From the NCBI RefSeq assembly GCF_008923205.2, contig NZ_WBMS02000017.1, forward strand, positions 62,001-126,000: DNA of 64,000 bases. Reading direction: 5' to 3'. The translations under genes were made by a program, and so were the position numbers. Positions 33,880 to 42,947 of this stretch are shown in pieces (within the stretch, counting starts at the first letter, position 1; each line of letters starts with the position of its first letter). The notes under the pieces were generated by a model. That model saw only the letters and a program-made list of their open reading frames with translations, ran no database searches and was not told the origin of the DNA. The stretch comes from Actinomadura physcomitrii. GTDB taxonomy: Bacteria; Actinomycetota; Actinomycetes; Streptosporangiales; Streptosporangiaceae.

Positions 33880-33902
33880 CTACGTTGACATAGATAACCT
33901 AC
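33880..33902. promoter_or_regulatory. Diverged inverted-repeat site upstream of hydrolase copy 2
   Basis: Aligns base for base with 21528-21550 (shared CATAGATAAC core). An AGGTTA...TAACCT inverted repeat with a 15-base spacer overlaps it. It precedes the intact hydrolase by about 40 bases and probably carries the promoter/operator of copy 2, whose upstream genes are lost. Confidence 0.4.
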
Positions 33903-33942
33903 AATGGTGGGAACGTGTCGTCATCCGACCGGGGAGGCCACT

Positions 33943-34944
33943 GTGCGACCGTTGGATCGGTCTTTCGATGTCACCGAGGAGATCGGGACAGGAGAGCCGC
34001 TGAGCCAGACGGCCTGGATCTTCGCGCCGGAGGACGCCGCCGAGGTGAAGGGTGCCATCCTGTGCCTGGCCGGCGGCACCTACGACAAGAGGTACTGGCA
34101 TCCGGAGGTGCCCGGCCATGACGGCTACAGCTTCGGGCGGCATCTCGCCGGTCGCGGTTACGTCGTCATCGCCCTCGATCACCTCGGCGTCGGTGGGAGC
34201 TCCGACCCGACGGCCTCCGGAGCGGTGACTCTGCAGCTCATGGCGAGAGGGGATGCGGCCGTCGCCGCCCAGATCAGAGCGCGACTGGACGGCGGAACAC
34301 TCGTCCCCGGACTGCCGCCCCTGCCCCACCTGCCATTGATCGGCGCAGGCCACTCGATGGGAGCCTGCCTCACCACGATGGTCCAAGCGCAAGCCGGAGC
34401 CTACGACGCCGTCGTGCTTCTCGGTTACGGCGTCGACATCACCAACGTCCACGATGAGAAGGCCACGTCGGAGGCCCTCGAGGAACGTGTCGACGAGACC
34501 GAGGCCATCTTTCGTGCGACCACGGGAACGGCTCCGGACGCGACCTCGACGATCGTGCCGCGAGCACTCTTGCGGCAGCTGTTCCACGGCCCCGACGTGC
34601 CCGAGGAGGTCATTCGCGTCGATGACGCGGCGCAATCCCGGGTGCCCGTCCGAGCGGCCTCCGAGGTCACGACTCCGGGCTATGTCCGGCAGTACGCCGA
34701 AGCGGTCGACGTGCCGATCTTCCTCGGGTTCGGCCGGGTCGACGTCTCACCCGACCCATATGCGGAACCTGCCTGTTATCGCGCCTCCGCTGACGTGACG
34801 CTGGTGATCGTCGAGGGATCGGGTCACTGCCACAACTTCGCGGGTCGCAGGGGGGAGCTCTGGAATCGCATCGCGTCCTGGGGCGACGCGATCTCCTCCC
34901 GGCGCACGGCGGCCGCCAGCAGCCTGGAAGGCGATGTCCGATGA
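33943..34944 (+). CDS. Alpha/beta hydrolase, module copy 2 (intact)
   Basis: A 333-residue alpha/beta hydrolase. FAPEDAAEVKGAILCLAGG precedes the lid-like region, the nucleophile elbow GAGHSMGA lies near residue 130, IFLGFGRVDVSPD carries the candidate acid, and GSGHCHNFAGRR the candidate histidine near 305. GTG 33943 follows GGGGAGG exactly as in copy 1. It is coupled by ATGA to the ligase. Hydrolysis of an ester or lactone intermediate between P450 oxidation and CoA activation is inferred. This copy supplies the function lost by the frameshifted copy 1. Confidence 0.92.
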   Translation: MRPLDRSFDVTEEIGTGEPLSQTAWIFAPEDAAEVKGAILCLAGGTYDKRYWHPEVPGHDGYSFGRHLAGRGYVVIALDHLGVGGSSDPTASGAVTLQLMARGDAAVAAQIRARLDGGTLVPGLPPLPHLPLIGAGHSMGACLTTMVQAQAGAYDAVVLLGYGVDITNVHDEKATSEALEERVDETEAIFRATTGTAPDATSTIVPRALLRQLFHGPDVPEEVIRVDDAAQSRVPVRAASEVTTPGYVRQYAEAVDVPIFLGFGRVDVSPDPYAEPACYRASADVTLVIVEGSGHCHNFAGRRGELWNRIASWGDAISSRRTAAASSLEGDVR

Positions 34945-36515
34945 CGATCGAGAACACGGCGGAGGCCGAAGCGAGCGCCGGTCCGGCCGACCTGGCGGCC
35001 GCCTTGCGGGAAGGCGCCGCCCGGCGACCCGCCGACCTGGTATTTCACGGTGAAACCGGAACAATCGAGATCTCCTCGCCGAAGGTTCTCGAACGGGCCG
35101 GCCGGGTCGCCACCGGGCTCACCGGGCTCGGTGTCCAACGTGGAGACGTCGTCGCCTTCCAACTGACGAACCGGGTGGAGAACGCGATCGTCCATGCGGC
35201 CGTGCTGCTCTGCGGTGCGGTCGCGTTGCCCATCGTCCCGATCTACAAGCTCCGGGAGGTGTCCTTCGTCCTGCGCCAGTCCGGTGCCACCGCGTTGATC
35301 GCCTTCCCGGGAATGGCGGCGGAGGTGCTGGCCGCTCGGAGCGACCTGCCTGATCTCCGCGCCGTCATCGCGATCCGCGACGGCGGCGCCGTCCCGATGC
35401 CGCCCGGCGCCGCCTCGTGGACGGAACTCGAGGCGTCCGACCCCCTGCCGACGCTCGCTCCCGCACCTGCGGACGAGGTGGCCGTGCTGGTCTACACGTC
35501 CGGTACCACCGCTGAGCCGAAGGGCGTCCAGCACACGCACCGGACCCTCATGGCCGAGATGGCCACGCTCCCCGGTGTCCGCCGCAGCGCGGACGGCGTC
35601 GTCTATCTGGATGCCTTTCCCCCTGGCCATGTCGCCGGGCTGAACGTCGTCCTGCGCGCGTTGATCCACGGACTCTCGACCGTCTTCATGGAGCGCTGGA
35701 ACGCTGAAGTCGCACTGGATCTGATCCATCGTCACGGCGTCACGTCTTCAGCCGGTGTTCCCTTTCACCTGGCGGCCCTGCTCGACGCGGCGGCGAACAC
35801 CGGTCGCGGCACCGGCACCCTGCGCGACTACCTGGTTGGCGCGGCCAGCGTTCCGCCCGTGCTGGTCGAACGCGTTCAACGCGCCGGCGTCGCGGCCTAC
35901 CGTTCGTACGGATCCAGCGAGCACCCCACCATAAGCTCGGGCACCCCGGACGACCCGCTCGCCAAACGCGCGCACACCGACGGGCGCCCGATGCCCGGCA
36001 ACGAGGTCCGCATCGTGGATGCCCAAGGTCACGACGTGCCGCCTGGTCGAGACGGCGAAATCCTCTCCCGTGGTCCCGAGCTGTTCCCCGGCTACCGAGA
36101 CGAGGCCTTGAACACGACCACGTTCGCGCGGGACGGTTGGCTCCGTACAGGAGACGTCGGACGATTGGACGAGGACGGCTATCTGACGGTCACCGACCGG
36201 TTGAAGGACATCATCGTCCGAGGTGGAGAGAAGATCTCGTCGAAAGAGGTCGAGGACCTGCTTGCGGCGCACCCCTCCGTCGCCGAGGCCGTCGCCGTCG
36301 CCGAGCCCGACGAGCGCTACGGCGAACGCGTCTGCGCGTTCACGGTCCTGCATCCTGGCGCCTCCCTCGACCTTGACGCCGTTCGAGCGCACTTCGCCGC
36401 CGCAGGAGCCGCCCGGCAGAAGACCCCGGAGCGTTTGATCGTAGTCGACACCCTGCCGCGGACTGCGGCAGGAAAGGTCCGCAAAACGGAACTCAGGGCA
36501 ACGCTCAACCCGTAA
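34941..36515 (+). CDS. AMP-dependent acyl-CoA synthetase, module copy 2
   Basis: A 524-residue close paralogue of the ligase at 22580-24151 (roughly 90% identical at the protein level by eye). It shares VLVYTSGTTAEPKGV, YRSYGSSEHPT, DGWLRTGDVGRLDEDGYL and the C-terminal TAAGKVRKTE. The start ATG 34941 overlaps the hydrolase stop. Differences cluster in the first 40 residues and around 150-180. Both ligase copies look functional, so dosage or slightly different acyl specificity are possible. Confidence 0.93.
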   Translation: MTIENTAEAEASAGPADLAAALREGAARRPADLVFHGETGTIEISSPKVLERAGRVATGLTGLGVQRGDVVAFQLTNRVENAIVHAAVLLCGAVALPIVPIYKLREVSFVLRQSGATALIAFPGMAAEVLAARSDLPDLRAVIAIRDGGAVPMPPGAASWTELEASDPLPTLAPAPADEVAVLVYTSGTTAEPKGVQHTHRTLMAEMATLPGVRRSADGVVYLDAFPPGHVAGLNVVLRALIHGLSTVFMERWNAEVALDLIHRHGVTSSAGVPFHLAALLDAAANTGRGTGTLRDYLVGAASVPPVLVERVQRAGVAAYRSYGSSEHPTISSGTPDDPLAKRAHTDGRPMPGNEVRIVDAQGHDVPPGRDGEILSRGPELFPGYRDEALNTTTFARDGWLRTGDVGRLDEDGYLTVTDRLKDIIVRGGEKISSKEVEDLLAAHPSVAEAVAVAEPDERYGERVCAFTVLHPGASLDLDAVRAHFAAAGAARQKTPERLIVVDTLPRTAAGKVRKTELRATLNP

Positions 36516-36769
36516 GCGCTCGGATCGACCCGCGGACGCCGACGGACGCCGCCCCATCCCCAGGAAGCCGCCGTGCCGTCGACGAAACACCCTCTTATCA
36601 CCCCGCCCGAGCGGACTGAGGGACTCCGGCCATGTGGAGCGTGAAGACCCGGGCCCCCTCTCGGGCTCTGGGAAGCCAGGCCCTCACCATGAACAGGTCC
36701 GTGCTGCGCTGGTACTCCTGGCAGGAACGCCCGCCGTTGGCGATATGGAACTGGCCGGCAGGTGCCGAT

Positions 36770-37015
36770 GTCTGCTCAGGCGGTGGGGAGCGAGGGCCGG
36801 ATTCCCGTGACGAACAGGTCGAGGCCGGCGGTGAAGGCAAGGTCGCGGCGGGAGCGGGGCCATCGCGCGAGCGGCTCTTGCGGGACTGTTCCTCAATGGT
36901 GAAGCCGTTGGCGTAGGCCAAGACGGTGTCGAGAGAGAGCAGGGCCGTCTCGGCAGGAACGCCCGCGGCGGTCAGTGCGGTGATGAGGTCACCGATGACG
37001 GTGCGCCTCGTCACC
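36770..37015 (-). pseudogene. TetR-family regulator C-terminal fragment
   Basis: On the minus strand, VIGDLITALTAAGVPAETALLSLDTVLAYANGFTIEEQSRK matches the C-terminal ligand domain of classical tetracycline-repressor-type TetR proteins. After a frameshift, LAFTAGLDLFVTGIRPSLPTA finishes the domain. No N-terminal HTH is present. It lies between the ligase copy 2 and an alpha/beta hydrolase gene and is not functional. Confidence 0.75.
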
Positions 37016-37136
37016 GGCGCCTGCGGCGTCGCCTGAAGCGGAGGGCTGGACCGGCCGGGCCTGACACTTCGGCCCGTGTTCCAAGCCACACAGCGCTGGT
37101 GTCCGCGCTCGGACAGGGAGTAGTCTGGCCATCGAG

Positions 37137-37154
37137 TGACCGACCGGTCGGTCA
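37137..37154. promoter_or_regulatory. Perfect 18-bp palindromic TetR-type operator
   Basis: TGACCGACCGGTCGGTCA is a perfect palindrome 18 bases upstream of the hydrolase start, after a -10-like TAGTCT (37121-37126). The core GACCGACCGGTCGGTC is a common TetR-family operator form. The TetR gene at 37979-38533, second in this operon, is the likely binder, giving autoregulation. Confidence 0.75.
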
Positions 37155-37172
37155 TTGAAGAGGAGATGCAGG

Positions 37173-37982
37173 ATGCCTTTCGTCCGAAGTAGAGCGGGGC
37201 AGGTGTTCTATGCCGAGCAGGGCCGTGGCCGACCGGTCGTGCTGTTGCACGCCGCACTGCACGACCACACCGACTTCGACGCGGTGGCCGGGCCTCTGGC
37301 GGCCGCCGGCCATCGCGTGCTGGCCGTGGACTGGCCAGGTCACGGTCGTTCCGAGATGCCGGCCGGGGGGCCTCGGTTGGTGACCGCGCCGCTGCTCGCG
37401 GGCGTTCTCGCCGATCTCGTCGCCGAGCTGGACCTGGATAGGGCCGTGTTCGTCGGCAATTCGGTCGGCGGGTACGCCTCGGCCAGGCTCGCGCTGGACC
37501 ACCCGGACCGGGTCGCCGGGCTGGTCCTGGTCAATGCCGGCGGGTTCGTCAAGGTCCCCCGCCTCGCGGCCCGAGCCCTGGGGGTCCGGACCGTGAACCG
37601 GGCGGTGTTCCCCCGGCTCGTTCCCCGGTACATGAAGCCGGACAGCGACCGGCTCCGCGCCATCACCCGCCGGGTCCAGGACAGGGCGCGCAGCAGGACG
37701 GGCGCCGCCGTGTCCGCCGCGCTGTGGCGCAGCATCGCCGATCCGGCCTACGACCTGCGGGCCGACGGGCCCCGGCTCGGTGTACCTGTGCTGCTGGCCT
37801 GGGGGGCCCGCGACATCATCCTCCCCATGTCGGCCGCACGGGAGACGCAGGCGGCGATACCGGATGCGGACCTGCGGACGATGGAGACCGGGCACGTGCC
37901 CTTCGCCGCCGATCCGGACGGCTTCCTGGGTCTGGTACTGCCCTTCCTCGAATCGGAGGAGACCGCCGGGAGCGCGCAGTGA
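37173..37982 (+). CDS. Alpha/beta hydrolase
   Basis: A 269-residue hydrolase. PVVLLHAALHDHTDFDAVAGPLAAAGHRVLAVDWPGHGRS is the oxyanion strand-turn region, the nucleophile elbow GNSVGG lies near residue 95, LLAWGARDIILP holds the acid near 215, and ETGHVPFAADPDGF the histidine near 243. ATG 37173 has GAGGAG 8 bases upstream. It overlaps the TetR gene downstream (GTGA). Regulated from the perfect palindrome at 37137, it probably degrades or detoxifies an ester or lactone sensed by that TetR protein. Confidence 0.9.
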   Translation: MPFVRSRAGQVFYAEQGRGRPVVLLHAALHDHTDFDAVAGPLAAAGHRVLAVDWPGHGRSEMPAGGPRLVTAPLLAGVLADLVAELDLDRAVFVGNSVGGYASARLALDHPDRVAGLVLVNAGGFVKVPRLAARALGVRTVNRAVFPRLVPRYMKPDSDRLRAITRRVQDRARSRTGAAVSAALWRSIADPAYDLRADGPRLGVPVLLAWGARDIILPMSAARETQAAIPDADLRTMETGHVPFAADPDGFLGLVLPFLESEETAGSAQ

Positions 37983-38533
37983 GCACCGGCGTCCGGCAGC
38001 AGCGCGCGGCGGCCACGCGAGAGCAGCTCATTACCGCCGGCCTGTCCCTGGCAGAGCGGACGGGCCTGGCAGGCATGAGCGTCAACCTCATCGTCGCTGA
38101 GGCGGGTGTGGCCAAGGGCACCTTCTTCCACCACTTCGGCGACCGGTCGCAATTCCTGCTGGCGCTGCACACCGAATTCCACGACCGCGCGTTCGCAGAG
38201 ATCGACAAGACGATCGCGGGAATGGCACCGGGCCGAGACCGGCTGCTCACCGCCGCGAACGCCTACCTGGACGAATGCCTGCGCCATCGCGGTGTCCGCG
38301 CACTCCTGCTGGAGGCCCGCGTCGACCCCGCCATCATCGAGGCGATCGCGTCCCGGAACAGCAAGGTCGTCCAGCTGACCAGTCCCGACTTCGCCGCCAT
38401 GGGCCGGGCGCACCCCGAGCCGAGCGCAGCCATGTGGAACAGCGCCGTCGTGGAGGCCGCCATCCTCGAACTCAACCAAGGCGGCCACCAGCCGGACATC
38501 CGAGCCGCGCTGGCCCAGTTCCTCCCCGCATGA
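37979..38533 (+). CDS. TetR/AcrR family transcriptional regulator
   Basis: A 184-residue TetR protein. The HTH at about residues 13-58 (MSVNLIVAEAGVAKGTFFHHFGDRSQFLLAL) is intact, followed by a short ligand domain. GTG 37979 overlaps the hydrolase stop. It most likely represses its own operon through the palindrome upstream of the hydrolase gene. Confidence 0.88.
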   Translation: MSTGVRQQRAAATREQLITAGLSLAERTGLAGMSVNLIVAEAGVAKGTFFHHFGDRSQFLLALHTEFHDRAFAEIDKTIAGMAPGRDRLLTAANAYLDECLRHRGVRALLLEARVDPAIIEAIASRNSKVVQLTSPDFAAMGRAHPEPSAAMWNSAVVEAAILELNQGGHQPDIRAALAQFLPA

Positions 38534-38592
38534 TAGGTGTCGGCGGCGCCCTGGCCGTGCCGATAGGCCAGATGCGCGGTGAAGATCCGGCT

Positions 38593-38917
38593 CCGCGCTC
38601 ACCTCGTTCGTGACCTGGGCGCAGCGCAATGAGGTCCTGGCCACCAACCCCGCCCGCCGCCTCCAGCGGCGCAAGCCCGCCCGCCGCGGCGACCGCGCCA
38701 TCCCCGCCCCCGCCTGGACAAACTGTTCACCGACGACAGCCACCCGCTACGCGAGCGCGTCCTGTGGCGGATGCTGTACGAGACCGCGGCCCGGGCCCGG
38801 GCGCGGGAGATCCTCTCGCTCAACATCGAGGACCTCGACCTTGAGTTCCGCTGCACCCGCGTGACCTCCAAGGGCGGCGCGATCGAGTACGTCCACTGGC
38901 AGACCGGCACCGCGTGA
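38593..38917 (+). pseudogene. Tyrosine recombinase/integrase fragment
   Basis: TWAQRNEVLATNPARRLQRRKPARRGDRAIP, then after a frameshift near 38717 LFTDDSHPLRERVLWRMLYETAARAREILSLNIEDLDLEF and TSKGGAIEYVHWQTGTA to a stop. This is the core-binding end and the start of the catalytic domain of a tyrosine integrase: the first catalytic arginine (TAARA) is present. The HxxR and active tyrosine are missing. It could be the dead integrase of the element that used the tRNA-Arg site, or another element's. Confidence 0.75.
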
Positions 38918-39020
38918 ACGTCCTCTGGGCCCTCATACGAGACCGGCGCTGCACCAATCGCCCTCGGCTCAGCCCGCCGCTGCTTGACCGAAGACATTGG
39001 GAAGTCCACCCGGCCGCTAA

Positions 39021-40573
39021 CGGTGGTTTGTTGGATCAGGGCTCTGTGTGGGTAGGTGTTGTGGTGGCCGCGCCTTGGCCTTGTGTGGAGTGAGTCGTGG
39101 TGACCAGGGCGAAGCGGTGTCCGCCGGCGCCGGGGCCGTTGGAGGGGTATGCGGCCCAGTTCGATGATCTGTTTTCGCATCTGGCGCAGCGGCGGGGGTT
39201 CCGGGAGTATCTGGCCGGGCTGCTGGCGCCGCGGGAGCGAACAAGACGCTGACCTGCCTGGCCGGCGCCGAGCCGGTGGTGGGTGCGCAGCATCGGGCGG
39301 TGCAGCGGCTGCAGTTCTTCCTGAGCGAGTCGCGCTTGGACGCCGATCGGGTCAACGACCGGCGGTTGGAGTTGTTGCTGGATGCTGCCTCGACGGCTCC
39401 GCACGGGGACGGGATGCTGGTTATCGACGATTCGGGTGACCGCAAGGACGGTGCTGCCACCGCGCACGTGGGGCGGCAGCGGCTGGGTCGCTACGGCAAG
39501 ACCGACAACGGGATCGTCACCGTCACCATGCTGCGGGCCGATGAACGCATCTACTACCCACTGCACGCCCAGCCGTACAGGCCCGCCAGGCACTTCCCCA
39601 AAGGTAAGAACGACCCGCCTTTCGCACCAAGCTGCAGATCACGGCGGGTTTGGCCCGAAGGGTCGACCATGCGGGGTTCGGTTTTCGGGCGGTGGCCGCC
39701 GACAGTGCCTACGGCGACCAGGACAACTTCCGAGGCGAACTACGTAGGGCCGGGTTGCCGTTCGTGATGGCCCTCAAACCGCGACACGGCGTTTGGGCCT
39801 ACGGCTCCGACGCCTACATCCCGGCCGACGCAGCCCGCATCCTGGACTGGGGCGGCCCTGAACGTCGGGGCGACTGGCTGCCGATCGATCGTCGTTTCCG
39901 GGACGGGCACGCCGAGCAATGGTGGGCTGCCGAGGCCACGCTGGGCTGGTGGGGCCCCGACGGGCACACCCGCCTGGTGGTGGCCACCGCCGACCGGGCG
40001 CCCTGCCGGCCAAGGCCACCTGGTACCTGGCCACCAACCTGCCCCGCCACGGCGGGCCCCACGACCCCGCACGCGGCGGCGACAGCCCACACCCTGCCGC
40101 CGACCTGGCCGAACTCGTCCGGATCTACGGCATCCGCCACTGGATCGAGCAGTCCTACAAACAGATCAAGGACGAACTCGGATGGGCCGACTTCCAGGTC
40201 CGCTCCGACACCGCGATCCGCTGCCACCAGATCCTGGTCAACTGCGCGTGCAGCTTCTGCTGGAACACCTGGTTCGCCGATCCGCGACACCCTCCGCCCC
40301 CACCCCGACCAGCCACCGCCACCTCTGCAGAGAGGGGCCCCACCCCCGGGCCCCAACAGACCCGCCCCTTTTCCGACACGTCACTGGCCCCGAACTGCCC
40401 CCACACGCTCCGCGCCGTCCGATCCTGGCTGATCCCCGCCATCACACTCACTCGCTGGTGGAAGGCATGGTCGAACACGCCCCCACCCACTGAACTCCAA
40501 GAACTAATCGACAAAGTCTCCGCAGGTCACGGCCTGCACCTCATACATCCCACCTTGATTCAACAAACCACTG
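39021..40573 (+). mobile_element. IS701-family insertion sequence (degenerate)
   Basis: Terminal inverted repeats CGGTGGTTTGTTGGATCA (left) and, inverted, CAGTGGTTTGTTGAATCA (right) match at 16 of 18 positions. Flanking tetranucleotides are CTAA on the left (39017-39020) and CTAG on the right (40574-40577). Both fit the YTAR target of IS701 elements but are not identical, so the element or flanks have changed since insertion. Confidence 0.8.
39097..40560 (+). pseudogene. IS701-type DDE transposase, three frameshifts
   Basis: From GTG 39097: LEGYAAQFDDLFSHLAQRRGFREYLAGLL, frameshift near 39240, then LDADRVNDRRLELLLDAAST and the first DDE aspartate region MLVIDDSGDRKDG. A second shift near 39613 precedes VAADSAYGDQDNFRGELRRAGLPFVMALKP with the second aspartate. 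A third near 40003 precedes IYGIRHWIEQSYKQIKDELGWADFQVRSD with the glutamate. Each shift is explained by one missing base. All catalytic residues remain but no single frame encodes the enzyme. Confidence 0.88.
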
Positions 40574-40577
40574 CTAG

Positions 40578-40925
40578 TTACCAGTGGGCGACGCGGAGTA
40601 GTCGTCGGCGGGTGGGGGGCTCGGTGAGGGTGTCATCCGGATTGCTCTTGAGGGTGTCGGGCCATAGGTCTCGGTGGGGGGGTGGAAGGTCTTCGCCGAG
40701 GCGAGCGAGGCGAGGTGGCGCTCTTCGTAGCGGAGGCTGAACAGCACGTCGGGGTGGACGCCGGTGCGGTGGGGCCGGTGTCTCTGTTGAGGATCTCGAC
40801 CTCTTTTAGCGAGGCGACCGCGGCTGGCTGTCCTGCCCGCGCACCGAGCGGCCGTTCGAGATCGCCACTGCCACTGTGACCCGCACGGGTAGGGCTGGAC
40901 CCTCGCCAACACGCGTCCGGTGGCG
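40578..40925. other. Unassigned region right of the IS701 element
   Basis: About 350 bases without a recognisable protein. A minus-strand frame ending in a proline/serine-rich tail (TPSPSPPPADDYSASP) may be the end of a gene disrupted by the IS element, but no domain is seen. Nothing RNA-like was recognised. Confidence 0.3.
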
Positions 40926-42836
40926 TCATGGGCAGTGCGGCGCGCAGACGCGGCGAGAGATGGCTTGGGCGAAGATGGTCTGCATCTGCTGTGGAGAGTT
41001 GATCTGGAAGGTCTGGCCTTGGACGACTTGGGCGATGCGGGCCAGGGCGGTGGTGTCGGTGCCGGCGCCGATGCCGAACATCATGACCTGGACGGGTCGG
41101 GTGGGGTCGGCTTGGCGGCGCAGGGCGTCCAGGGTGTGCTGGAGGGTGGGACCGGCGGGGTCGTCGTTGCGGCCGTCGGTCCACAGCGCGACCGTATTGA
41201 CGAACTCGGGTTTGTAAGAGCGCTGCATTTCCTTGTAGGCGGCGAGGACCGTGGCGTACAGACCGGTGTCGCCGTGGGTCTTGACCTTCAGCGCACTGAA
41301 GGCGGTCAGGCCGAGCTGGCGGCGGGTGACCGATCCGAATCGCTGGCTCAGGGGGCCGACGTCGATCAGCTGTTTCCAGGGCCGGTGGCCGTCCAGGTCG
41401 GTGGAAAACTCCCAGAGGCCGACCTCAGAGTCGTCGGAGAACAGGGCCAGGCTCTGTTGCATGGCCGCCGTGGTCGCCTCCAGGCGGCTGGTACGGGAAG
41501 CGATGTGCTGGTTCATGGAGCCGGAGATGTCGACCACGGCCAGCAGCCGGATTCCCAGTGACAGTTGCGCCCACGCCTGCAGGATCTGTGCGACCTGGTC
41601 GGGCGGCGGGGCGGGCAGGAGCTGGGGGGATTGGGGGCTGATGCCGATGAGGGCATCGAAGCTCGCGGGGGCCTGCCCGTCGGGGGTGCGGAATCCGCTG
41701 GACAGGATGTCGCGGCGGGTCTGCTGTGAGGCCAGTGCGCGTTCCAGCAGCCCGGCCGCCGCGCGTCGTTGGTCCAGGTGCCGGTTGTGCAGCGCGTCCA
41801 ACTGTTGGGGGGCCAGCGGGCGGCGGCCGGGGCGGGTGACGCGAAGGACGGGGTAGTCCATGGTCAAGGTTCCCTCGACGGGCTGCACGGCGACCTGCGG
41901 GTCGGTGGGGACGTCGCGGTTGTGGACGTACACGGCCTGCTCGGGGGCCAGGATGAAGGTGGGGTCGCGGTGGTTCCCGGTGAGCGCGTCGTTCACGGTG
42001 GGCGCCTGGTGTTCGCGCAGCGCCCGTGCGATGCCACTGAACTGGGCGCGCTGGGCCGGGTCGTTGCCGGTGAGGGTGGCGGCGACCGTCAGCGCGGTGA
42101 TCCCGGCGCCGGTGCGGGTGGGGTCGGGTATCTGCACCTGCACCGGTGAGGACGCCGGTGAGCCCGGCGGGGCGGTCTGGGTGGCCGCGCCCTTCAGCAT
42201 GGTCTTCCAGGAGGGGACGGCGAGGAACTCCTGGCCCGCGGTGCGGCCGGCCAGCCGCCGCGGCAGCGCCGCCACCAGCGGTGTGCTGGCGATGCGCGTA
42301 CCGGAGGGGATCAGCGCCGAGCGCTGAGCGGCCGGGATCAAGGCCGTCCACAGGTCGGTGTCGGGGATCCACACGTCGGGGCGGACCGTGCCGAGTCTGG
42401 GCACCGCCTGCCCGGCCAGCAGTTCGGCGATGTCGGCGGACTGGGCGGTCCGCACCCGGATCCGCAGGCAACTCCCGGCCGCCTTGGCGTGCCCTGAGGT
42501 GGCGCGGCGCGCGGCCCGCGCCACGATCGGCGCGATGGCCGGATCGGCCGCCACGTTCAAGGTCAGCGACGGCGAGCCCCCGGCGCAGCCCAGACCGAAC
42601 GCGCTAGCGACCCGGTAGACGCTCACCACCAGCACCAGGGCCAGCACGGTCGCTCCGGCCAGCGGCAGCAGGAACGCCCGCCGCCGACCCCCAAACACCC
42701 GCCGGGTCAAGGCCGGCCGCGGCGGCCCTGCCGCACCCGCCTCGCCCCGGCCGCCGAGCCGCCGTAGCCGAGACTTGCGGTGCCGGGGAGCCGCCTCGGC
42801 GTGATAATGCTTCGGGCGCATCCGGTTCAGGCGCAT
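40926..42836 (-). CDS. Membrane-anchored substrate-binding/VWA domain protein
   Basis: A 636-residue protein. A basic cytoplasmic N-terminus (residues 1-50) precedes one membrane span (about 54-77, FLLPLAGATVLALVLVVSVYR). An extracellular solute-binding-protein-like domain (about 85-340: LTLNVAADPAIAPIV, RPDVWIPDTDLWTALI) follows. The C-terminal von Willebrand A domain has an intact MIDAS (DISGSMN, Asp436/Ser438/Ser440; TDGRNDD). The combination is known in actinobacteria but its ligand is not. It is divergent from a truncated TetR gene, with a perfect 24-bp palindrome between them. Final cysteines (RRVCAPHCP) may form a disulfide. Confidence 0.87.
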   Translation of the reverse strand: MRLNRMRPKHYHAEAAPRHRKSRLRRLGGRGEAGAAGPPRPALTRRVFGGRRRAFLLPLAGATVLALVLVVSVYRVASAFGLGCAGGSPSLTLNVAADPAIAPIVARAARRATSGHAKAAGSCLRIRVRTAQSADIAELLAGQAVPRLGTVRPDVWIPDTDLWTALIPAAQRSALIPSGTRIASTPLVAALPRRLAGRTAGQEFLAVPSWKTMLKGAATQTAPPGSPASSPVQVQIPDPTRTGAGITALTVAATLTGNDPAQRAQFSGIARALREHQAPTVNDALTGNHRDPTFILAPEQAVYVHNRDVPTDPQVAVQPVEGTLTMDYPVLRVTRPGRRPLAPQQLDALHNRHLDQRRAAAGLLERALASQQTRRDILSSGFRTPDGQAPASFDALIGISPQSPQLLPAPPPDQVAQILQAWAQLSLGIRLLAVVDISGSMNQHIASRTSRLEATTAAMQQSLALFSDDSEVGLWEFSTDLDGHRPWKQLIDVGPLSQRFGSVTRRQLGLTAFSALKVKTHGDTGLYATVLAAYKEMQRSYKPEFVNTVALWTDGRNDDPAGPTLQHTLDALRRQADPTRPVQVMMFGIGAGTDTTALARIAQVVQGQTFQINSPQQMQTIFAQAISRRVCAPHCP

Positions 42837-42947
42837 GGGGTGGGGTCCGCTCTGTGCAGTGGGCTGCCGGTGTCGCCGCCGTCCCCCGACGCGATGCGTC
42901 CGTGCGCGAGGCCGAGCACATCAGGCGAGTTGTAAAGAACCCTTCCT

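Noticed and set aside
36598..36770. Minus-strand frame continuing after the TetR C-terminal remnant
   Set aside because: Contains a plausible-looking stretch (FMVRAWLPRAREGARVFTLHMAG), but no family could be named and it lacks a start; left unannotated.
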